Origin: Verrucomicrobiales bacterium
GTDB taxonomy: Bacteria > Verrucomicrobiota > Verrucomicrobiia > Verrucomicrobiales > Verrucomicrobiaceae
Assembly (NCBI GenBank): GCA_020439875.1
Contig: JAGRPD010000130.1
Coordinates: 2,891-36,010 of the forward strand
Direction: 5' to 3'
DNA: 33,120 nt
The translations under genes were made by a program, and so were the position numbers. A model generated the notes under the pieces. It saw only the letters and a program-made list of their open reading frames with translations, searched no databases and was not told the origin of the DNA. Of the stretch, positions 23,285 to 31,071 are shown piece by piece; the stretch's first letter is position 1, and every line of letters starts with the position of its first letter.

Positions 23285-25327
23285 TTACTCCTTGGGGCCG
23301 GGTTTCCACTGCCAGTGTTCGTCAAAGAAACCCGCGTCAGCGATCCGTCCTGGCGTCACCGGATTGGGGGCCTCAGCGAGATCCACCACCGCCCAGTCAG
23401 GCAGCATCGGCACTTGGCGGGCGTTGTTGAGGTAGGCATACTCGCGGTAGGTCACTCCGCTGTTGATCACCACGTAGCGCTCCGGATTCAGCGGATTGGG
23501 GAAGATCAAAATCGGCATGTGAGAATTCGCCGCATAGGTTTTACCGTTGGCGATCACGCCTTTTTCCGTCCACTGAATCGGCAGCTTGGGCAGCACCCGA
23601 GCCAGCACGGCATTCGATGATGGATCTCCCCAGAGCACCAGATTGTTGGCCGCGATGTCCTCCTCCGTCACTGCCGAATCGGGACGCTGCGGTGCATCCC
23701 CACGGAACTGCTTGCGCCACTCACGCACGGCGTGCTCAGCTTCTTCGTTGACCCATTTTCCCGTGGCTTCATGCCAGGCTTTGCCGGTGGGCATGACCAT
23801 CAAAAACGGCTCCATGAAGGCATCATCGATGGGACCTTGCATACCGTGGTGTTTGACCAGCCCCGTTTTTCCATTCTGGGTGGCCGCCAGAGTTTCCATC
23901 CATTGCCCCCCTTGCCCCCGGCGCAGATGCACCTGCCAGGAGCGATCCGACTTGGGCCGCCGCACTTCCACCGCTTGCCCATCGATCGTTACCACCGGAC
24001 GTTGCAGCGGTGATAGCGGACAGAGACCCGATTCCATATCCAGCGTCAGCGCCGTCACATTTTGCGTCTTCACCGTCACCGCGCTCGCTGCCGTGATGAA
24101 GGCATGCACCCGCGTGCGTTCCCAGTGCTCCTCCAGCTCATCCACCACCACCCAATGCATGCGATTGTAGCGCAGCATCCAGGTGGCAAAGTGCACCTCG
24201 AACGGCATGGGTGCCCGTCCAGCCGCAGTGATGGACGCCAATCGACGCTCGATCTCCGCCATCGATCCTGGATCAATCTTGTGCTCCATCTTGGGGCCGA
24301 TGAGGTGCAGCAGATCGATCTGCTCCGCCCGCAGCGCGGCCTCCATCATGTCGGCTGCCTGCTTTTGCCGATCCAATTCCCCGCTGTAAGCCACCGTGGG
24401 GCAATGAAACAAATTCAACGCGCTATCCGTCGCATTGTACCAGTGCCAAAGCTTCTTCTGATACCACGGCACATTGGATACATCCTCCCCTTGGAACACT
24501 CGCAAAAACTCGGGCGTCTCTGAAAATCCTGCCCCTGGACTCGCGGCACACCACCGGTCTGCATAGTGCACCGCAAACTGCCAGCAGGCCGCTCCCCCCA
24601 TGCTAAAGCCCCGCACCACGGTGCGGTCGGGGTCCAACTGATAGTATTGGGAGGCGTGCTCCAGCGCCTCCAGCAGATCGATTTCACCCGCGAACTTGTT
24701 GGCGCAGCAATAGCGCCCATAGGGGTGCAGGACGATGGCGTCCTTGGGCGTGGCCTGTCCCGCCTGCTTGCGCCGTTGCTCGATGAAGGCCAGCTCACTG
24801 ACGGTCTCACCGCGTCCGTGAAACCAGGCGTCCACCCGAATGGGAGCCCCCGTGTAGGACTCGGGAATCACCAATCCATATGGCTGAACCGAGCCATCAA
24901 TGCGGGAGCGATAGCCGCGCACCACCAGCCCTTTCTGTTTCAACCAGGGAGCCTGACCCGCCTTCAGTTGACGAGCCCTCTCCAGGCCTTCGGCCAAAAT
25001 TTCCCGAGCTGCTTTGAACTCGGACTCCTTGTAAAACTGCTGGTTTTCCAAGGTCCAGGCCAGTGCCTTCCAATAAACCTCGACATCGGGCAGGAGGGCG
25101 AGCAAATCCGCCCGCTTCGCCTGCGCTGCGGCCACCTCATCCAGGGCCTGACGCAGTGCGTCCGCTCCCTTCGTCAATTCCACCGCTACCGCCTCCGGTA
25201 CGGCGATGCCAGGCGGGGGAATCTCCCGTACTTCGGTGGCGACGTTGTCTTTCGGTCCGTCCGCCAGCGCAGGCAGGACCAGGAGGGAAAAGACCAGAGG
25301 TTGGAGAGGAAAGTAGGCTTTGATCAC
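23285..25327 (-). CDS. Secreted alpha/beta hydrolase (prolyl oligopeptidase/esterase type)
   Basis: This 680-residue protein starts at GTG 25327, forming a GTGA overlap with the stop of the Ntn hydrolase gene. That start yields a signal peptide (IKAYFPLQPLVFSLLVLPALADG), whereas the longer frame from 25456 overlaps the Ntn gene and buries the signal. After a helical N-terminal region, the alpha/beta hydrolase core begins near residue 150 (YGLVIPESY, VDAWFHGRGE, IVLHPYGRYCCANK). The nucleophile elbow is GFSMGG with Ser242; candidate acid and base are Asp in YSGELDRQK and His in GPKMEHKID. The rest (about 440-680) is beta-rich and includes PILIFPNPLNPERYVVINSG, conserved in planctomycete/verrucomicrobial homologues. 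It is probably an esterase or peptidase; the substrate is unknown. Confidence 0.85.
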   Translation of the reverse strand: MIKAYFPLQPLVFSLLVLPALADGPKDNVATEVREIPPPGIAVPEAVAVELTKGADALRQALDEVAAAQAKRADLLALLPDVEVYWKALAWTLENQQFYKESEFKAAREILAEGLERARQLKAGQAPWLKQKGLVVRGYRSRIDGSVQPYGLVIPESYTGAPIRVDAWFHGRGETVSELAFIEQRRKQAGQATPKDAIVLHPYGRYCCANKFAGEIDLLEALEHASQYYQLDPDRTVVRGFSMGGAACWQFAVHYADRWCAASPGAGFSETPEFLRVFQGEDVSNVPWYQKKLWHWYNATDSALNLFHCPTVAYSGELDRQKQAADMMEAALRAEQIDLLHLIGPKMEHKIDPGSMAEIERRLASITAAGRAPMPFEVHFATWMLRYNRMHWVVVDELEEHWERTRVHAFITAASAVTVKTQNVTALTLDMESGLCPLSPLQRPVVTIDGQAVEVRRPKSDRSWQVHLRRGQGGQWMETLAATQNGKTGLVKHHGMQGPIDDAFMEPFLMVMPTGKAWHEATGKWVNEEAEHAVREWRKQFRGDAPQRPDSAVTEEDIAANNLVLWGDPSSNAVLARVLPKLPIQWTEKGVIANGKTYAANSHMPILIFPNPLNPERYVVINSGVTYREYAYLNNARQVPMLPDWAVVDLAEAPNPVTPGRIADAGFFDEHWQWKPGPKE

Positions 25328-26001
25328 GACCCCGATGAAGACGATCCAGCCGAGCGCTTCTTTCGGGGGCTCTGCCGTTGAGCCTTTTTCTTGCTGCCTG
25401 ATGAGCGCGAGGCCCCACGTTTGGTCGCTTTTTCCAGAAGAGGAACAGAATGACACTCAAAGGGCGCTCCCGTTCCGCTATCAAACTCAGCCGCCGCCTT
25501 CAACGCGATTTTCACCGCCTCCTCCGCTGTCTCAACCTCGTCGTAACACGCCTTTAAGGCCCCCAGGGCAAAGTCTCGGCCCGAGCCCGCCGCCCAATAC
25601 TGATGAAACTCCTGGCAGGTCCGGTAAGAATAGATGGCGAAGATGCCATGTTCATTGGCCGCCAATCCATAAAACTGCGTGGTCTCGTATTCCTCCCCAC
25701 TAGCTGGCTGGGTAGCCATGTGGTAGGCCGCTTTGAGTTCCTGATGAGCGTAGCGCAGCGTTTCAAAAATCGCATCCGTCGATGAGAAATCGCGGGGCCG
25801 CTCCGGATTGGAAAAATAGCTGCGCAGCACCACCAAACTGGCCGAGGTACCGGTGAGCCCGATATAAGTACCATCGATCTCCGCGATTTTCCCGCAATTG
25901 GCCACATGATGCGCCCGCTGCCGCAGGGATCCCAAGCTACTCATGGTGTCTGCCCCAATGCAGGCGACTCCGTTTTTCCTCACAACGACGATGGTGGACA
26001 T
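25324..26001 (-). CDS. HslV/proteasome-like Ntn hydrolase with predicted N-terminal Ser nucleophile
   Basis: This 225-residue protein starts MSTIVVVRKNGVACIGADTMSSLG, which aligns without gaps with HslV MTTIVSVRRNGHVVIAGDG. After Met removal Ser1 takes the place of the catalytic Thr1, Asp17 is kept (GADTM), and the Lys33 counterpart is probably Lys37 in ANCGKI after a four-residue insertion. GLTGTSASLVVLRSYF and AAGSGRDFALGALKACYDE match later HslV/proteasome beta strands and helix. The last 35-40 residues are a Lys/Arg/Ser tail not found in HslV. No hslU or other unfoldase gene is near. It may be a self-compartmentalised peptidase or amidase. ATG 26001 was chosen over 26022 because it exposes the Ser. 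The downstream hydrolase starts in its stop codon. Confidence 0.8.
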   Translation of the reverse strand: MSTIVVVRKNGVACIGADTMSSLGSLRQRAHHVANCGKIAEIDGTYIGLTGTSASLVVLRSYFSNPERPRDFSSTDAIFETLRYAHQELKAAYHMATQPASGEEYETTQFYGLAANEHGIFAIYSYRTCQEFHQYWAAGSGRDFALGALKACYDEVETAEEAVKIALKAAAEFDSGTGAPFECHSVPLLEKATKRGASRSSGSKKKAQRQSPRKKRSAGSSSSGS

Positions 26002-26074
26002 AGGACCGCCACTAAAGCGCATCCACCCGCCGCCTCAAGGGCGACCCTTTGTCATTCCCTCGACGAGGAGGCTG

Positions 26075-26650
26075 CTATTCGCTGCGAGGAATCGCCCGCT
26101 GCTTGGTGGTTTTTTTCAGCGGCCGGGTGGCAAACTCCCCGGGAGAGTCCAGATAGACTCCAGGCGTGCGGTTCACGTCCGCCATCTGTTCCCGTTGATC
26201 ATCGACAAAGCCGCCATCGTTGTGCCGACTCAGAAAAAAGGGCGCTTCCGTCGTCGCCTCTTCGGTATCCCCCACGCTGATGAGCATCGCGTCCACTTCG
26301 AAACGCTCTTTTTCACCGCCTGCCGCAGCTGGAGTCGCGTTCTCTGCCAAACCGCCCCCTTCAACCGGCGTCTCGACGGCAGGCTGCAGGCCAAACCACA
26401 GCAGCAAAGCCGCCGCAGCTCCCACCAGGCCAGCAATCCCCCACTTCGGAGTGGCGGAGAGGTTTTCCCAATACGTCGTCACTCGCTCCCACAACAGGCC
26501 TCGGGCGCTTTGGTTCAGCATTTCCCGGCGCTGTCGCTCGCGGAAGTCCGCCACGAAACCTTCCAGGGTCTCATCACTTGGCTGCTCGTATCGCTTGAGC
26601 CGGATGAGCTGCTGGATGGGGGTTGGTGTGGAGGGTTCGTCGGGCTGCAT
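26075..26650 (-). CDS. Membrane protein, probable anti-sigma factor
   Basis: This 191-residue protein has a cytoplasmic N-terminal part (LIRLKRYEQPSDETLEGFVADFRERQRREML), one membrane segment at about residues 69-88 (WGIAGLVGAAAALLLWFGL), and an extracytoplasmic part of some 100 residues without clear domain. It begins 32 bp after the ECF sigma factor gene on the same strand. Single-pass proteins in this position usually bind and inhibit the sigma factor. The conserved N-terminal pattern recurs in verrucomicrobial sigma-linked proteins. No ZAS zinc motif (HxxxCxxC) was seen, so the mode of sigma binding would differ from the common type. Function inferred from position and topology. Confidence 0.7.
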   Translation of the reverse strand: MQPDEPSTPTPIQQLIRLKRYEQPSDETLEGFVADFRERQRREMLNQSARGLLWERVTTYWENLSATPKWGIAGLVGAAAALLLWFGLQPAVETPVEGGGLAENATPAAAGGEKERFEVDAMLISVGDTEEATTEAPFFLSRHNDGGFVDDQREQMADVNRTPGVYLDSPGEFATRPLKKTTKQRAIPRSE

Positions 26651-26682
26651 GGAAGCAAGGTGGATGAATAAAAAACGGAAAA

Positions 26683-27282
26683 CTATTTCACAAAGTCGTC
26701 GAGGTAGTTCTGCAGCTGGCGATGAGCGTAAAACAACCGGGACCGGACCGTGCCTTCGGATACGCCAAGGATCTGACTGATTTCAGAATGCTGCAGGCCT
26801 TGGATATCATAAAGCGTCACCACTGTCCGATGATCTTCGGACAGGCGCATCATGGCCTCGTTCAATCTTTTTTGCAGCTCGTGAATATTGATCTCCCGCA
26901 GCGGGCCTCCGCTCGCCGTGGTAATTTTCACGAATTCGGGGTCATTTTGAATCCCTGTATCTACATCGTCAAGACTAACCTTGTAATGACGCCCTCTTTT
27001 TTTCAAAAAATTGAGGGTCATATTCACCGAGATCGAGTAGATCCACGTGTAAAACGAGGACTTGCCCATGAATCGGCGCAGCGAGCGGTAGGCCTTTGCA
27101 AAAATGTCTTGCAGCAGGTCCAGGGTGTCCTCGCGGTTCGACGTCATGTTGTACACCAAGCCGTAAAGCTTCGGCGTGTAGCGTTTCACCAGCTCGTCAA
27201 AAGCACGCGTGTCGGCCTCCTGGGCCAGGGCCACAAGCTCCGCGTCTTCAATATCTGGGTAGTGGTGGATTGGTTCGCTCAT
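26683..27282 (-). CDS. ECF-type sigma-70 family RNA polymerase sigma factor
   Basis: This 199-residue protein has sigma region 2 (about residues 26-95: AFDELVKRYTPKLYGLVYNMT, DTLDLLQDIFAKAYRSLRRF, SFYTWIYSISVN) and region 4 (about 136-195: LSEDHRTVVTLYDIQGLQHSEISQILGVSEGTVRSRLFYAHRQL) with its helix-turn-helix for -35 recognition. Region 3 is absent, as expected for ECF factors. It directs RNA polymerase to a specialised promoter set, probably in response to an envelope signal sensed through the membrane protein encoded next. The start MSEPIHHYPDIEDAEL is ATG 27282. The 132-bp gap to folB upstream should contain its promoter. Confidence 0.95.
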   Translation of the reverse strand: MSEPIHHYPDIEDAELVALAQEADTRAFDELVKRYTPKLYGLVYNMTSNREDTLDLLQDIFAKAYRSLRRFMGKSSFYTWIYSISVNMTLNFLKKRGRHYKVSLDDVDTGIQNDPEFVKITTASGGPLREINIHELQKRLNEAMMRLSEDHRTVVTLYDIQGLQHSEISQILGVSEGTVRSRLFYAHRQLQNYLDDFVK

Positions 27283-27414
27283 TCCCTTATTCCGCGGGAG
27301 GATCGGGAGCCCCTCCTGCCCCTTTTCGGGCGTGCAAGAAAACCACCCTATCGGCCTGCGGACAAGCGATTCTTCGCCTGATTGCTCAAGAAATCGTTTT
27401 GCGACAATTGATCG
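27283..27414 (-). promoter_or_regulatory. Promoter-bearing gap upstream of the ECF sigma factor
   Basis: This 132-bp gap between the folB stop and the sigma factor start is locally AT-rich around 27360-27415. TTGACG followed by an A/T-rich stretch can be read on the minus strand at about 27409-27404, which could be a -35 element, but no clear TATAAT follows at standard spacing. An autoregulated ECF promoter is possible. Confidence 0.3.
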
Positions 27415-27801
27415 TCAAAATCCGCACGGTTTCTTCCGGGTCAGACGCACAGCGGTGGCGTCCACTCCGGGGAGCACCCGCTTGCGGACCGTCAGCGTCA
27501 CCCGACCCAGTGGAAACTCCCGCAGCAGCCAGCTCGCGGCCTCTTCGGCCAAAGTTTCGATCAACCGCCTCGGGCGCTCCGCCACCAGCCGCCGCAGCCC
27601 TTCCGCCACCGCCTGGTAGTCCACCGTCTTTTCCAAATCATCCGCCATGTCCTCGAAACGCGTCTCCAACTCCAGACTCAGATCCCAACGCAAGGTCTGC
27701 CAACCAGCTCGCTCCTCATCCGGCACGCCGACGCGCGCCGCCGCCTCCAGGCCCTCAATGAGAATCTGATCTGGCGGATCCACTTCAGAAAAATCGTTCA
27801 C
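27415..27801 (-). CDS. folB: Dihydroneopterin aldolase
   Basis: This 128-residue enzyme converts 7,8-dihydroneopterin to 6-hydroxymethyl-dihydropterin in folate synthesis. Family features are IEGLEAAARVGVPDEERAGWQTL with the substrate-binding Glu, TVDYQAVAEGLRRLV with the conserved Tyr, LIETLAEEAASWLL, and a C-terminal VTLTVRKRVLPGVDATAVRL with the catalytic-type Lys. GTG 27801 overlaps the stop of the upstream HAD-Nudix gene in GTGA, which favours it over ATG 27828. No folK, folP or folE is present, so the gene is separated from the rest of its pathway. This protein could alternatively act on a related pterin. Confidence 0.87.
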   Translation of the reverse strand: MNDFSEVDPPDQILIEGLEAAARVGVPDEERAGWQTLRWDLSLELETRFEDMADDLEKTVDYQAVAEGLRRLVAERPRRLIETLAEEAASWLLREFPLGRVTLTVRKRVLPGVDATAVRLTRKKPCGF

Positions 27802-28853
27802 GCCTGCAACATGCCCCGGTTTCGGCACTCTTCCAGCAGCACCCGCGTCGGCTCATTCAAATCCAGCGCCCCAGCCTCTTCCAGCGTCACCCATCGCCAC
27901 CGCTGCGCTTCCTCATTCAGCCGCACCTCAGGCAGGGAGCCCGCGCAATCCGCCACGTAATTGAGCAGCAAAAAATGCGCCGAGCGCATGAACTCCGGCG
28001 GCTCCACACAATCCTGCACCATCACAAATCGCACCTCCGTCAGTTCCAGCCCTGTTTCTTCCCGAATCTCGCGGCGTAGCGCGGCTTCACAGGCCTCTCC
28101 ACGTTGAATTTTGCCTCCCGGGATGCCCCACTTGTGTTTCCATTTGTGGGTCTGGATCATCAACAACCGCCCGCCCGCCTCCCGAATCAAAGCCCCCACC
28201 GTCGCCACCGGTGCCATCTCCGCCGCCGCGCCGCGCCCGCGCCCCAGCAATCGCCTCAGGGCGGACAAATCCGCCAGCATCACATCGGGCTCCCCCGTCC
28301 GCAGCAGCTCTGCCGATTCGTAGCCCCCACATACCGCAGCCGCCACAGCCCCGGCAGCTTTTCCCGCCGCCACATCATGCCGCATGTCCCCCACCATCAC
28401 GGTCTGCCCTGGCTCCATGTCCAGCGCTTGCAGGAGCTTCGGCAGATGCGCCACTTTATCCACCACCCCACAGTGGAATTGCTCAAAAAACTCCATCCAA
28501 CCCAGCTCCTTCGCCTGCTCCACCACGTGCACTTCCGGCGCGCTACTGAGGACGACCATCCGCACCCCAGCCCCCCGCAGCTCTCCCAACAATTCCTCAG
28601 CATGCGGCAATGCGGGCACCGGCTGACCCGCCGGAAAGTGTCGCAAATAACTCAACGCCACCTGCGCCAGCGGGATTTGCGGCATCACCTCCTCATAAAA
28701 CTCCGTGAACGGCAGCCGAAACCTCCGCAAAAACTCCTCCTTCGTCCACTGCGGCAGGCCGTGATCTTCAAACACTCCATTGACCGCCACCAACACGGCC
28801 GGCAAATCGTCCGCCAAGGTCCCGGACCAGTCAAACACCACGTTGCGGATCAT
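27798..28853 (-). CDS. HAD-family hydrolase fused to a Nudix hydrolase
   Basis: This 351-residue protein combines two phosphohydrolases. The N-terminal HAD half (1-205) resembles phosphoglycolate phosphatases, with motif I FDWSGTLADD (Asp8; the usual second Asp is Ser10), VVLSSAPE (motif II), Lys133 (motif III), and VGDMRHDVAAGKAAG (motif IV). The Nudix half (215-351) has a complete box G247-x5-E253-x7-REIREETGL. Nudix enzymes cleave nucleoside diphosphates linked to another group, and HAD phosphatases remove the resulting phosphates, so a two-step reaction on one substrate is plausible. ATG 28853 overlaps the transglutaminase stop (ATGA) and folB starts in its own stop codon (GTGA). The substrate is unknown. 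Confidence 0.88.
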   Translation of the reverse strand: MIRNVVFDWSGTLADDLPAVLVAVNGVFEDHGLPQWTKEEFLRRFRLPFTEFYEEVMPQIPLAQVALSYLRHFPAGQPVPALPHAEELLGELRGAGVRMVVLSSAPEVHVVEQAKELGWMEFFEQFHCGVVDKVAHLPKLLQALDMEPGQTVMVGDMRHDVAAGKAAGAVAAAVCGGYESAELLRTGEPDVMLADLSALRRLLGRGRGAAAEMAPVATVGALIREAGGRLLMIQTHKWKHKWGIPGGKIQRGEACEAALRREIREETGLELTEVRFVMVQDCVEPPEFMRSAHFLLLNYVADCAGSLPEVRLNEEAQRWRWVTLEEAGALDLNEPTRVLLEECRNRGMLQA

Positions 28854-29767
28854 GCTTGCCGCGCCTCCTCCGCCGCAGGCTCCTTCAGCTCCCGCACCCG
28901 CACCTCCACCGTCATCGTCTGAGACCCCGATCCCTTTCCCAGGAATCGCCCACTCACCGGTCTGACATCCGCGTAGTCACGACCCACCGCCAGCTTGATG
29001 TAGCGCGGATCCGCCGCTCGATCGTGCGTCGGATCCCACCCCTTCCACCCAAACCCCGGCAAAAACACCTCCATCCACGCATGCGAAGCCTCCACCTCCG
29101 ACGGCTCCGTCTTGCCATTGAAAAAGTAGCCACTGACGTAGCGCGCCGGAATCCCCCGCGAGCGACACAACGCAATGGTGACATTGGCAAAGTCCTGACA
29201 CACCCCGCAGCGGGATTTCAACGCCTCCGCCACCGTCGTCCGAGAGTCCGTCAGACCCGGCACATATTGAAATGTCTCATGCACATGCCGAGCCAGCGCG
29301 ACTGAGTCACGCCACAGGTCCGTCACCCGAGGCCCGATCACCGCCCGCGCCTCGTCCGCCGCATCGGCCGTCACCGCGATCAGCGGGGAACTGTTTTGAA
29401 AATCAAACACCGTGAAGTCCATCTCCGGCCCCTCCAGCGCATCCAGCGTCAACCCCGATGGAGCCTCCCCCCGCTCGTCCACCCGTGTCTCCACCACCGC
29501 ATCCGACGCCACCTCCAGCCGTCGATGAGCGCTCATAACATCAAAGTAGGCTACCTGATTTTGGTGAAAATCCACACGCGTCACCACCGGCACCTCCGGC
29601 ACCACCTTCAGCGCAAACTCAACGCAACGCTGGAGCGGATCCGACACCGGATGGAGCCGCGCCTCATTGTGACTCTCCAGCACCTCCCCCTCGTAGTGAA
29701 AGCAGGTGGAGTGCGTGACCCGCAGCCTCATGCCTGCGGTGATTTGCTGAGGCACGGCGTCACTCAT
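28850..29767 (-). CDS. Transglutaminase-like cysteine peptidase family protein
   Basis: This 305-residue protein has an N-terminal beta-sandwich of the bacterial transglutaminase-associated type (LRVTHSTCFHYEGEVLESHNEARLHP) and a transglutaminase-like core with catalytic triad Cys190 (GVCQDFANVTIALCRSRGIPARYVSGY), His229 (SHAWMEVFLPGFGWKGWDP) and Asp245. These proteins act as proteases or peptide-bond-forming enzymes. ATG 29767 (MSDAVPQQ) was chosen; ATG 29731 (MRLRVTHST) or an upstream ATG 29818 with a Gly/His-rich lead are alternatives. It belongs to the conserved ATP-grasp/alpha-E/transglutaminase set and has no signal peptide, so it acts in the cytoplasm. It overlaps the HAD-Nudix gene by four bases. 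Confidence 0.92.
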   Translation of the reverse strand: MSDAVPQQITAGMRLRVTHSTCFHYEGEVLESHNEARLHPVSDPLQRCVEFALKVVPEVPVVTRVDFHQNQVAYFDVMSAHRRLEVASDAVVETRVDERGEAPSGLTLDALEGPEMDFTVFDFQNSSPLIAVTADAADEARAVIGPRVTDLWRDSVALARHVHETFQYVPGLTDSRTTVAEALKSRCGVCQDFANVTIALCRSRGIPARYVSGYFFNGKTEPSEVEASHAWMEVFLPGFGWKGWDPTHDRAADPRYIKLAVGRDYADVRPVSGRFLGKGSGSQTMTVEVRVRELKEPAAEEARQA

Positions 29768-29925
29768 CTCTCCACCGCCATGCCCACGATGCCTCCATCC
29801 GCCGCCATGCCGTTGCATCGCCTTCGCCGAAAATGGATCGTCTGTTTCATGGAGTCGCCATTTTTGCCCGTCCTCGGGTCACAATTCAATCTTCGGTTTG
29901 GATTTTCCTTCCACCCCACCCCTCA

Positions 29926-31035
29926 TCATCCCGCCACCACCGCCGGCAGCATGCCCTGCTGCTGCTGCTCCTGCTGCTGGTGAAAGCGGATCTCCGCATC
30001 CATATCCACGGGCGCGCAGTACATGTACGTCTGGTAAATGTGCGCCGCCAGGCCCGCCAGCTCGGTCTGCACCTCCGTGACAAACTCGTGCAAACCCTGC
30101 TGAATCACGTCATCCACCGCGAGAAACCGCAACCCCGACGCAAACCGACCAAACTTCCGCATCGGCGGACTCTCCGACTCCCCCTCCCTTCCCTCCGAGA
30201 TGAGCAGCGCAAACTGCCGCAGCTGATCCACACAAAACGTAATCGACCGAGGAAACGCGTCCTGGAAAATCAGAAACTGCGCCACCTTGCTCGCTAAAAT
30301 ATCCGTCACGTAAAATCGCCGATATGCCTCCAGCGCGCTGGTGGATCTCAACACCGCCTGCCATTGCGCCGCATCCACCGCCCCACCCACATCCGTCACC
30401 TTGGGCAGGAGAATGTGGTACTTCACATCCAGCAGACGGCTCGTCTTATCGGCCCGCTCCAGGTATTTCCCAAACTGAATGAACTCATACCCTTCATTGC
30501 GGGCAAAGGTCGAGACCGTAATGCCCTGAAACAGATGGGAGAACTGCTTGATCTGATCGTAAAACGCTCCCACATCGCCATCCCACACGTCCTCAATGCA
30601 ACGGCTCGAAATGAAGTGGTACGCATCATTGAGCACCGTCCACATCTCCGCCGAGATCTGATCCCGCACCTGACGCGCATTCTCCCGCGCCGTCACTAGG
30701 CAGTTGAACAGGGAGTTCGGATTGTTGCGATTGAAAGTGATGAAATCCGACACACTCAGACTGTCCGCCGTCTCATAGAGCTGAAAAAACAAGGTCTCAT
30801 CTCCAATCGCATGGAGGATGGGCAACCAATGCTGTTTCAAAGATTCGTCATCCAGCTTTTCAAAATCCAGCAGCAGCTGCAGATTCACATCCAGCAAGCG
30901 CGCTATGTTCTCCGCCCGCTCCAGATAGCGGCTCATCCAATACAGACTACCAGCCACGCGCGACAGCATCACATTGGCCTGACGATCGCGGGCAAAATGT
31001 TCTCGAAACACCGGAGCTTCCGTTTGAGGGATCAT
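29926..31035 (-). CDS. Alpha-E domain-containing protein (DUF403)
   Basis: This 369-residue, mostly helical protein matches the alpha-E/DUF403 family: MLSRVAGSLYWMSRYLERAENIARLLDVN at about residue 23, SLFNCLVTARENARQVRDQISAEMWTVLNDAY, QGITVSTFARNEGYEFIQFGKYLERADKTSRLLDVKYH, and FPRSITFCVDQL. Alpha-E proteins nearly always accompany circularly permuted ATP-grasp proteins and are proposed to work with them in peptide or amide synthesis; no activity has been shown. The start at ATG 31035 adds 22 residues before the family core; ATG 30969 is the alternative. A gap of 158 bp separates it from the transglutaminase gene, and 36 bp from the ATP-grasp gene. The C-terminus is Gln-rich (QQQEQQQQGMLP). 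Confidence 0.92.
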   Translation of the reverse strand: MIPQTEAPVFREHFARDRQANVMLSRVAGSLYWMSRYLERAENIARLLDVNLQLLLDFEKLDDESLKQHWLPILHAIGDETLFFQLYETADSLSVSDFITFNRNNPNSLFNCLVTARENARQVRDQISAEMWTVLNDAYHFISSRCIEDVWDGDVGAFYDQIKQFSHLFQGITVSTFARNEGYEFIQFGKYLERADKTSRLLDVKYHILLPKVTDVGGAVDAAQWQAVLRSTSALEAYRRFYVTDILASKVAQFLIFQDAFPRSITFCVDQLRQFALLISEGREGESESPPMRKFGRFASGLRFLAVDDVIQQGLHEFVTEVQTELAGLAAHIYQTYMYCAPVDMDAEIRFHQQQEQQQQGMLPAVVAG

Positions 31036-31071
31036 GGTCGTAAAAGGGGGAAGAAGGGATTAAAAGAGGCA

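Noticed and set aside
25328-25456. Upstream start (25456) for the secreted hydrolase
   Set aside because: It would overlap the Ntn hydrolase by 133 bases and bury the signal peptide; GTG 25327 with GTGA overlap fits better.
25324-26001. Identification of the Ntn hydrolase as Anbu (BPH)
   Set aside because: The N-terminus aligns with HslV/proteasome beta, not with the Anbu start (Cys/Thr-containing MTYCV-type). Only the genomic association recalls Anbu.
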